The notes beneath the pieces are model-generated. The model did no database searches and was not told where the DNA came from. It saw nothing but the letters and a program-made list of their open reading frames with translations. From an uncultured Novosphingobium sp. (lineage in GTDB: Bacteria; Pseudomonadota; Alphaproteobacteria; Sphingomonadales; Sphingomonadaceae): a stretch of DNA of 18,186 nucleotides. This document shows positions 8,624 through 14,851 of the stretch, piece by piece. How positions within the stretch are numbered: the stretch's first letter is position 1; each line of letters opens with the position of its first letter. Position numbers and translations under genes: made by a program. The stretch spans positions 1 through 18,186 of the forward strand of contig CALKVF010000046.1 in NCBI GenBank assembly GCA_937996535.1, in the 5' to 3' direction.

Positions 8624-9844
8624 ATGACCTTCGCCCGCCTGCGCCTCTGCTGCCTCGCACTGCTCTCGCTGATCGTGCTTGCGGCGCCGGCTGGCGCGCG
8701 TGCCCGCCCAGAGCACAAGCCGCCGGTGGTGATCCTGATCTCGATCGACGGGTTCCGCGCGGACTATCTCGATCGCGGGGTTACACCCAACCTTGCCGCA
8801 CTGGCGCGCCGCGGGACGCGCGCGGCAATGCGCCCGAGCTTTCCCTCCAAGACCTTCCCCAACCATTGGTCGCTGGTCACCGGGCTGCGGCCCGACCGGC
8901 ACGGCATCACCGCCAACCGGATCGAAGACCCAGCCCGCCCGGGGCAGGTCTTCACGATGGCGAGCGACGATCCGTTCTGGTGGTCGGCCGCCACCCCGCT
9001 GTGGATCGATGCCGAGCGCGCCGGAATCCGCAGCGCAACGATGTTCTGGCCCGGGTCGAACGTCGATTTCGGCGCCACCCGCCCGGCTGACTGGCAGCAA
9101 TACAATCAGGCGGTGACCGCCACGCAGCGGGTCAATGGCGTGATTGACTGGCTGCGCCGCCTGCCCGCGATCCGCCCGCGCTTCATCACGCTCTATTTCG
9201 ATACCGTCGACACCATCGGCCACGAATACGGCCCCGACGATCCGCGCACCACCGCCGCTCTCGCCGAGGTCGATGCGCAAATCGGGGCGCTGGTGCGCGA
9301 TCTGGCGCAGCTTGGCCAGCCCGCCGATCTGGTGATCGTGGCCGATCACGGCATGGCGGCAATTTCTGCCGAGCGGGTGATCCGCTTTGACCAGATCGCC
9401 GAGCCAGCACTCTACCGCGTGATCGAAAGCGGCCCGTTCATCACGCTGGAGCCGACACCCGCCAATGCGGACAAGCTTGCCGCCGCGATCCTCCAGCCGC
9501 ACGGTCATATGCAGTGCTGGCGCAAGGACCAAATCCCCGAGCAGCTCCACTATGGCCGCAATCCGCGGGTTCCGCCGTTCCTGTGCCTGGCTGATCCGGG
9601 CTGGATGATCCTGCCCGCCGCGCCCGAAAAACCGGTGAGCGGCGGCGCCCACGGCTATGACAATGCCGCGCCTGAAATGGCCGCGCTGTTCATCGCCGCC
9701 GGGCCGCACATCCGCGCCCACGCTCCCCTCGCCCCGTTCGACAATGTTGATATCGAGCCGCTGCTGCGCGACCTGTTGTGCATGCCCAAAGACCCGGCGG
9801 TCGATGGCACCGATACCCCGTTCAAGGAACTGATCCGCCCATGA
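8624..9844 (+). CDS. Exported nucleotide pyrophosphatase/phosphodiesterase (alkaline phosphatase superfamily)
   Basis: This 406-residue protein looks like a type I phosphodiesterase/nucleotide pyrophosphatase (NPP) that hydrolyses phosphodiester or pyrophosphate bonds with two metal ions. Residues 1-26 are a signal peptide (Arg 5 and 7, Leu-rich core, APAGARA), so it should be periplasmic. All expected metal and catalytic positions are visible: D42 in ISIDGFRADYL, nucleophile T77 in FPSKTFPNHWSLVTG, D196 and H200 in DTVDTIGHEYGPD, D241/H242 in VIVADHGM, and H343 in GGAHGYDN. The ATG is preceded by AAGGTGGGG. Its stop overlaps the MaoC-like gene by four bases (ATGA). The natural substrate (nucleotide sugar, dinucleotide, phospholipid head group) cannot be decided from sequence. 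Confidence 0.88.
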   Translation: MTFARLRLCCLALLSLIVLAAPAGARARPEHKPPVVILISIDGFRADYLDRGVTPNLAALARRGTRAAMRPSFPSKTFPNHWSLVTGLRPDRHGITANRIEDPARPGQVFTMASDDPFWWSAATPLWIDAERAGIRSATMFWPGSNVDFGATRPADWQQYNQAVTATQRVNGVIDWLRRLPAIRPRFITLYFDTVDTIGHEYGPDDPRTTAALAEVDAQIGALVRDLAQLGQPADLVIVADHGMAAISAERVIRFDQIAEPALYRVIESGPFITLEPTPANADKLAAAILQPHGHMQCWRKDQIPEQLHYGRNPRVPPFLCLADPGWMILPAAPEKPVSGGAHGYDNAAPEMAALFIAAGPHIRAHAPLAPFDNVDIEPLLRDLLCMPKDPAVDGTDTPFKELIRP

Positions 9845-10308
9845 CGCACCGCGATGACCTGACCTATTTCGAAGACCTTGAAATCGGCGCCTCGGCGGCC
9901 TTCGGGCGCTACGAAGTCACCCGCGAGGAAGTGATCGAATTTGCCGGAAAATACGATCCCCAGCCCTTTCACCTCGATGACGCGGCAGCGGCAGCCACCC
10001 ATTTCGGCCGGCTCTCGGCCAGCGGCTGGCACACCTGCGCGATGGTGATGCGGATGCTGGTCGATAACATTTCCGAGCGCAAGCAGGCCGGATTGGGATC
10101 GCCCGGGCTTGATGAACTGCGCTGGCACCGCCCGGTATTTCCCGGCGATGTGCTGCGGGTCGAAACCGAACTGCTGTCCAAGAAGCAGAGCGCATCGCGC
10201 CCGGAAATGGGCAGCTTCCAGTCGGTCGTCCGGGTTTACAACCAGGCCGACGTGATGGTGATGAGCATGAAATCGATCGGCCTGATCCGGGTGCGCGCCG
10301 CCGCCTAG
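9841..10308 (+). CDS. MaoC-like (R)-hydratase family protein
   Basis: This 155-residue protein is a single hot-dog-fold MaoC-type hydratase, the class that adds water to enoyl-CoA or related thioesters in the cytoplasm. The fold begins with YFEDLEIG (9-16). The hydratase motif is EFAGKYDPQPFHLDDAAA (33-50), with the catalytic pair D39 and H44. It is followed by FGRLSASGWHT (55-65) and the later strand FPGDVLRVETELLSKK. The ATG lies inside the stop of the upstream exported phosphodiesterase (ATGA), implying translational coupling although the two products act in different compartments. The stop codon is two bases from the convergent mutL stop. The specific acyl-CoA substrate is not evident. 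Confidence 0.88.
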   Translation: MTHRDDLTYFEDLEIGASAAFGRYEVTREEVIEFAGKYDPQPFHLDDAAAAATHFGRLSASGWHTCAMVMRMLVDNISERKQAGLGSPGLDELRWHRPVFPGDVLRVETELLSKKQSASRPEMGSFQSVVRVYNQADVMVMSMKSIGLIRVRAAA

Positions 10309-10310
10309 GT

Positions 10311-12116
10311 CTATTTGCGGCCGAACAGCTTTTCGATGTCGCCGTGGGCCAGCTTCACCCAGGTCGGGCGGCCGTGATTGCACTGGCCCGAACGCGGAGT
10401 GACTTCCATTTCGCGCAGCAAGGCGTTCATTTCGGCTACCGACAGCACCCGCCCGGCCCGGACCGAGCCGTGGCAAGCCATGGTCGCCAGCACCAGATCA
10501 AGCCGTTCGCCCAGCAGCAGCGTATCGCCGTTCTGCGCCAGATCGTCGGCCACATCGCGGACCAGCGCCTGGACATCGCCCTTGCCCAGCACCGATGGCA
10601 CCGCGCGCACCAACATGGCATTCGGCCCAAACCGCTCGAGCGCGAGCCCGAAGTCGGCCAGCTTGGCAGCCGCGCCTTCGAGCCGGTCGCAATCGGGCTC
10701 GTCGAGTTCGATCACTTCGGGGATCAGCAGCGCCTGCGATGACGCCATCGTGCCTTGCGCGCCCGCAGCCTTGAGCCGTTCGAGCACCAGACGCTCATGC
10801 GCGGCGTGCTGATCAACCAGCACCAGCCCATCCTCGGCCTCGGCGACGATATAGGTGCCGGCCACCTGCCCGCGCGCCACGCCAAGCGGATGCTCGACCG
10901 ACGGCGCGGGCGCCGCTTCGGCGGGTTCGGCGCGGGCCGCGGGCGGCGCCATGACCGCCGCCTCATAGCCGCGCCAGACCTGCCCGGCTTCGCGCACCCC
11001 GGCGCTGGCGGGCGAATATTCGCGCGCAAACAATGAGCCGAGCGCCGGAGCAGCCTCTGGCTGGCGGGCGATCGGTTCGGCCTGCCAGCTCGCCATCGCG
11101 GGCGCAGCGGGAGCCTGGGCGCTGCGCTGCCCCGCCCCCTCCAGCGCATGGCGCAGCCCGGAAACGATGAAGCCGCGCACGAACGCCGGATCGCGGAACC
11201 GCACCTCGGTCTTGGCGGGGTGGACGTTGACGTCCACTTCCTGAGGCGGAACATCCAGGAACAGCGCCAGCACCGCGTGGCGATCGCGCGCCAACATATC
11301 GGCATAGGCACCGCGCACCGCGCCAACCAGCAGCCGATCCTTCACCGGGCGGCCATTGACGAACAGATATTGATGATCGGCCACGCCGCGATTGTAGGTC
11401 GGCAGGCCCGCCACCCCGGTCAGCCGGGCTTCACCGCGCTGCAGGTCGATCGCCACCCCGTCCTCGGCGAGTTCGCGGGCGACGATCTGGGCGACCCGGT
11501 GCGCCAGTTCCTCGTTCGGCTGGACGGCAAAAACCCGGCGGCCATCGTGTTCGAGCACAAAGCCGATGTCCGGGCGGGCCATGGCCAGACGCCGCACCAC
11601 ATCAAGACAGGCGGCATATTCGCTGCGCGCGCTGCGCAGGAACTTGCGGCGCGCGGGGATCTTGCCGAACAGGTCTTCCATCCGGATGCGCGTGCCCGGC
11701 GGCAGCGCGGCCGGCCCCTCGCCCGTCAGTTCGCCGTGATCGACCACCCGGCGCCAGCCTTCGCCGCCTTCGCGCGGGCGGCTTTCGATGGTCAGCCGTG
11801 CAACGCTGGCGATCGAGGGCAGCGCCTCGCCCCGGAAGCCCAGCGTGGCGACCAGTTCGATATGCTCGTCGGGCAATTTCGAGGTGGCATGACGCTCCAG
11901 CGCCAGTGCGATCTCGTCGGGCCGCATCCCGCAGCCATCGTCGGTCACTTCGATCCCGTCGAGCCCGCCGCCGGCAAGCTTGACCGCGATGTTGCGCGCG
12001 CCCGCATCGATCGCGTTTTCGACCAGCTCCTTGAGCGCGGACGCCGGACGCTCGACCACCTCGCCAGCGGCGATGCGGTTGACCAGAACGTCGGGAAGGC
12101 GGCGAATTACGGGCAC
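10311..12116 (-). CDS. mutL: DNA mismatch repair protein MutL (endonuclease type)
   Basis: MutL couples MutS mismatch recognition to strand removal. Read from the GTG at 12116 the protein has 601 residues. The N-terminal GHKL ATPase shows GEVVERPASALKELVENAI (18-36; E30 and N34 match the E. coli catalytic E29 and N33), DDGCGM (59-64), ATSKL (77-81) and TLGFRGEALPSIASVA (91-106). The middle domain carries VNVHPAKTEVRFRD. An Ala/Pro-rich linker spans about 328-412. The C-terminal domain has DQHAAHERLVLE (435-446), ACHG (547-550) and CNHGRPT (579-585), the metal-binding set of nicking MutL, plus QALLIP (461-466), resembling the beta-clamp-binding motif. The GTG start gives the usual family N-terminus but has no clear Shine-Dalgarno; an in-frame TTG at 12188 would add 24 residues. 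Confidence 0.95.
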   Translation of the reverse strand: MPVIRRLPDVLVNRIAAGEVVERPASALKELVENAIDAGARNIAVKLAGGGLDGIEVTDDGCGMRPDEIALALERHATSKLPDEHIELVATLGFRGEALPSIASVARLTIESRPREGGEGWRRVVDHGELTGEGPAALPPGTRIRMEDLFGKIPARRKFLRSARSEYAACLDVVRRLAMARPDIGFVLEHDGRRVFAVQPNEELAHRVAQIVARELAEDGVAIDLQRGEARLTGVAGLPTYNRGVADHQYLFVNGRPVKDRLLVGAVRGAYADMLARDRHAVLALFLDVPPQEVDVNVHPAKTEVRFRDPAFVRGFIVSGLRHALEGAGQRSAQAPAAPAMASWQAEPIARQPEAAPALGSLFAREYSPASAGVREAGQVWRGYEAAVMAPPAARAEPAEAAPAPSVEHPLGVARGQVAGTYIVAEAEDGLVLVDQHAAHERLVLERLKAAGAQGTMASSQALLIPEVIELDEPDCDRLEGAAAKLADFGLALERFGPNAMLVRAVPSVLGKGDVQALVRDVADDLAQNGDTLLLGERLDLVLATMACHGSVRAGRVLSVAEMNALLREMEVTPRSGQCNHGRPTWVKLAHGDIEKLFGRK

Positions 12117-12167
12117 GGCACCAAGGGTAGCGATGAAGCGCCCGGAATTCGAGATAGGGCCTGTGCA

Positions 12168-12201
12168 AAAGGCCAGATTTGCGAACAAATTTTTGGCCTT
12201 T
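12168..12201. repeat. 34-base interrupted inverted repeat between mutL and mreB
   Basis: AAAGGCCA (12168-12175) is matched by TGGCCTTT (12194-12201). A second nested pair, ATTTG (12177-12181) and CAAAT (12186-12190), surrounds the centre CGAA. The right arm overlaps the candidate mreB -35 box (12193-12198). It could be an operator or an RNA hairpin in the mutL leader; it lacks a U tract in either direction suited to either neighbour. Confidence 0.7.
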
Positions 12202-12221
12202 GCCGGGGCCTTGCGCTAAGG
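12193..12221 (+). promoter_or_regulatory. Candidate promoter of the mreBCD-mrdA-rodA operon
   Basis: TTGGCC (12193-12198) and CTAAGG (12216-12221) are separated by 17 bases, giving a leader of about 75 bases before mreB. The -35 lies within the right arm of the inverted repeat. A weaker alternative is TTGCAC at 12262-12267, with no convincing -10. Visual assignment only. Confidence 0.38.
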
Positions 12222-12301
12222 GGCACCTTCCCATGCCAACGCAACGGCTGGCGGCGGCGTTTTGCACGTCTCCAAAAGTCGATATTTCTACGGATTATTC
12301 A

Positions 12302-13351
12302 ATGACTTCGTTCTTTTCGCGATTCTTGAAGTTCGGCTCCCAGAACATGGCTATCGACCTTGGGACGGCCAATACCCTGGTCTATGTCCAGGATCGCGGA
12401 ATCGTCCTGAACGAGCCTTCGGTCGTCGCGATCGAAACGATCAACGGGATCAAGCGCGTCAAGGCCGTGGGCGATGACGCCAAGATGATGATGGGCAAGA
12501 CCCCCGACAGCATCGAGGCGATCCGCCCGCTGCGCGACGGCGTGATCGCCGACATCGAAATCGCCGAAGAAATGATCAAGCACTTCATCCGCAAGGTGAA
12601 CGGCAAGCGCACCAGCGTGTTCAGCCCGCCGGAAATTGTGATCTGCGTGCCCTCGGGCTCGACGTCGGTCGAACGCCGCGCGATCCGCGATGCCGCCTCG
12701 AACGCGGGTGCCAGCCAGGTCTATCTGATCCTCGAACCGATGGCCGCCGCAATCGGCGCCGACATGCCCGTGACCGAGCCGGTCGGCTCGATGGTGGTCG
12801 ACATCGGCGGCGGCACCACCGAAGTCGCCGTGCTGTCGCTGCGCGGCTTGGCCTATACCACTTCGGTCCGCGTCGGCGGCGACAAGATGGACGAAGCGAT
12901 CGTGTCCTACGTGCGCCGCCATCACAACCTGCTGATCGGCGAAGCCACCGCCGAACGCATCAAGAAGGACTATGGCTGCGCCACGGTCCCGGCGGACGGC
13001 GTGGGCGAAACGATCCACCTCAAGGGCCGCGACCTCGTCAACGGCGTGCCCAAGGAAATCACGATCACCCAGTCGAACATCGCCGAAGCGCTGTCCGAAC
13101 CGATCGGGGCGATCGTCGAAGGCGTGCGCATCGCACTGGAAAACACCGCGCCGGAACTGGCCGCTGACATCGTCGACCAGGGCATCGTCCTGACCGGCGG
13201 CGGTGCGCTGATCCACGGGCTCGACGAATACCTGCGCGAAGAGACCGGCCTGCCGGTTTCGATCGCGGAAGATCCGCTTTCCTGCGTTGCGCTGGGCACC
13301 GGCCGCGCGATGGAAGATCCGGTCTATCGCGGCGTGCTGATGACCGCCTGA
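12302..13351 (+). CDS. mreB: Rod shape-determining protein MreB (bacterial actin)
   Basis: MreB polymerises on the inner face of the membrane and positions the elongation machinery. The protein is 349 residues, typical for the family. The actin-fold ATP sites are intact: phosphate 1 loop DLGTANTLVY (19-28), phosphate 2 loop DIGGGTTEV (167-175), the catalytic-region LILEPMAAAIG (142-152) and the adenosine motif TGGGALIHGL (298-307). The first 12 residues (MTSFFSRFLKFG) look like the amphipathic membrane-binding segment. The ATG at 12302 gives the family N-terminus although its Shine-Dalgarno is weak; the upstream open frame to 12179 runs through the promoter region. It heads a five-gene operon with mreC 51 bases downstream and diverges from mutL. 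Confidence 0.97.
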   Translation: MTSFFSRFLKFGSQNMAIDLGTANTLVYVQDRGIVLNEPSVVAIETINGIKRVKAVGDDAKMMMGKTPDSIEAIRPLRDGVIADIEIAEEMIKHFIRKVNGKRTSVFSPPEIVICVPSGSTSVERRAIRDAASNAGASQVYLILEPMAAAIGADMPVTEPVGSMVVDIGGGTTEVAVLSLRGLAYTTSVRVGGDKMDEAIVSYVRRHHNLLIGEATAERIKKDYGCATVPADGVGETIHLKGRDLVNGVPKEITITQSNIAEALSEPIGAIVEGVRIALENTAPELAADIVDQGIVLTGGGALIHGLDEYLREETGLPVSIAEDPLSCVALGTGRAMEDPVYRGVLMTA

Positions 13352-13385
13352 GCCATGCGAGGGTCGGCCATGCAGCATCGCGGCC

Positions 13386-13393
13386 GGAAGGAG
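13386..13393 (+). promoter_or_regulatory. Strong ribosome binding site of mreC
   Basis: GGAAGGAG lies nine bases before the ATG at 13403. It is the strongest Shine-Dalgarno-like sequence in the operon and marks mreC as independently initiated rather than coupled to mreB. Confidence 0.65.
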
Positions 13394-13402
13394 TAAGCTG
13401 GC

Positions 13403-14299
13403 ATGGCGCCGCCGAGCAGCCGGCGTCCGGGTCATTCGCGCCGGGCGCAATATGGCACCTTTTTCGGGTATGTGATCGCCGCGGTGGGCTTGCTCGCCGG
13501 CGGCGTGCTGCTGATCGCCTCCACCGGATCAACCTCGGCCTTCAGCGGCCTGCGCAATGCCGCGGCCGACACCGCGGCGCCCGTGGCCGGAGTGGCCGCC
13601 ACCGCGCGCGGTGAAGCCAACGGGGTGTTCGCTACGATCGCCGGCTTCTTCACCTATGGCAGCCGGGTTGCCCGGCTGGAGCGCGAAGTTGCCCTCGCCC
13701 GGGTCCAGCTTGCAGAAGCAGCTGCGCTCAAGGGTGAAAACCAGCGGCTCAAGGCGCTGCTCACCCTGTCCGAGCAGAATCCCCGCCCGGTCACGACCGC
13801 GCGGCTGATTGGCTCGACCTCGTCAAGCTCGCGCCGCTTTGCCGTGCTCGGCGCCGGCACCGCCCAGGGCGTGATGACCGGGATGCCGGTACGCTCGCCG
13901 CTCGGGCTGGTTGGCCGCGTGCTTGAAGTCGGCAGCCATTCGGCCCGCGTGCTGCTGATTACCGACAGCGAAAGCATCGTCCCCGTGCGCCGCGCCAGCG
14001 ATGGGCTCGAAGCCTATGCCTCGGGCCGGGCCGACGGGACGCTCCAGCTGCGACTGATCAATTCCGCAGGCGCGGTGCTGCGTCACGGCGATGCCTTCGT
14101 CACCTCTGGCCAGGGCGGCCTGTTCCGGCCCGGCATCGCGGTGGCGGTGGTTGACGTGCCGACCCGCGACGGCGCCGTGGCGCGCCCGCTCAGCGATCCG
14201 GGCGCGACCGATTTCGTCGCGGTCGAGCCCCTGTGGGAAGAAGCCCTCAAAAGCGCCGACCTGCCGCCTGAAGCCTCCGCCAAGCCGGCGGCGCGCTGA
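13403..14299 (+). CDS. mreC: Rod shape-determining protein MreC
   Basis: MreC is a bitopic membrane protein whose periplasmic part activates PBP2-RodA. This copy has 298 residues. A basic cytoplasmic N-terminus (RRPGHSRR) precedes one membrane segment at about 19-40 (FFGYVIAAVGLLAGGVLLIA). A short coiled coil follows at about 88-122 (VARLEREVALARVQLAEA, then LKGENQRLKALL). The double beta-barrel MreC domain contains VLGAGTAQGVMTGMPVRSP (148-166), LGLVGRVLEVG and LLITDSESIVPV. The tail is Ala/Pro-rich. A strong GGAAGGAG sits before the ATG. The stop overlaps the mreD start by one base (TGATG), indicating coupling. Confidence 0.94.
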   Translation: MAPPSSRRPGHSRRAQYGTFFGYVIAAVGLLAGGVLLIASTGSTSAFSGLRNAAADTAAPVAGVAATARGEANGVFATIAGFFTYGSRVARLEREVALARVQLAEAAALKGENQRLKALLTLSEQNPRPVTTARLIGSTSSSSRRFAVLGAGTAQGVMTGMPVRSPLGLVGRVLEVGSHSARVLLITDSESIVPVRRASDGLEAYASGRADGTLQLRLINSAGAVLRHGDAFVTSGQGGLFRPGIAVAVVDVPTRDGAVARPLSDPGATDFVAVEPLWEEALKSADLPPEASAKPAAR

Positions 14300-14850
14300 T
14301 GGCCCAGTCGCTTACCGACAGCCTTCACGACCTGACCCGCCCGCGGATCAATCGCGCGCCCTCGCCGGTGGTCGCGATCGGCCTGCCGTGGCTGCTTGTG
14401 GCCCTGGGCAGCCTCGCCCCGTTCCTGCCGCTGATCGCCTCGGCCCCGGTCGTGCCGCCGTTCGGGCTGCTGGTGCTGATCGCCTGGCAGCAGCTGCGCC
14501 CCGGACTATTTCCCGTCTGGGCCGGGCTCCCGCTGGGACTGTTCGACGACCTGTTCAGCGGCCAGCCGCTGGGCAGCGCGGTGCTACTCTGGTCGGCCAC
14601 GACCATCGCGCTCGACGTGATCGAGGCGCGCTTTCCCTGGCGCGGTTTTGTGCATGACTGGCTGGTTGCCGCCGGCTTCATCGCCGCGAACCTGCTGCTG
14701 TCGCTGCAATTCGCCAACCATTCGGGCGGCAGCACCCCCGTGGCGGTGATGATGCCGCAACTGATCGTCGCAGTGCTGACCTATCCGCTGGTCGCGCGTC
14801 TTGTAGGCCATTTCGACCGGTTGCGCCTGCTGCGCATCAAGGCGGTCTAG
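14299..14850 (+). CDS. mreD: Rod shape-determining protein MreD
   Basis: MreD is the multi-spanning membrane partner of MreC in the elongasome. The 183-residue product is strongly hydrophobic with roughly five membrane segments (about 23-45, 52-66, 69-83, 118-138 and 150-170). The family-typical segment GLPLGLFDDLFSG occurs at 76-88, followed by QPLGSAVLLW. The charged end HFDRLRLLRIK is probably cytoplasmic. The start overlaps the mreC stop by one base and the stop is one base from the mrdA start, so all three are likely translationally coupled. MreD sequences are poorly conserved, so the call rests on topology, the GLPLGLFDDL motif and position. Confidence 0.9.
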   Translation: MAQSLTDSLHDLTRPRINRAPSPVVAIGLPWLLVALGSLAPFLPLIASAPVVPPFGLLVLIAWQQLRPGLFPVWAGLPLGLFDDLFSGQPLGSAVLLWSATTIALDVIEARFPWRGFVHDWLVAAGFIAANLLLSLQFANHSGGSTPVAVMMPQLIVAVLTYPLVARLVGHFDRLRLLRIKAV

Positions 14851-14851
14851 A

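Noticed and set aside
8564..9721. A 385-codon minus-strand frame opposite the phosphodiesterase gene
   Set aside because: The plus strand carries all active-site residues of the family; the antisense frame has none of any known kind.
11148..12305. A 385-codon plus-strand frame opposite mutL reaching the mreB start
   Set aside because: Antisense to mutL motifs and runs through the intergenic inverted repeat; no ribosome site or recognisable domain.
12299..13450. A 383-codon minus-strand frame opposite mreB
   Set aside because: Mirror of the conserved actin-fold gene, dominated by Asp, His, Arg and Ala.
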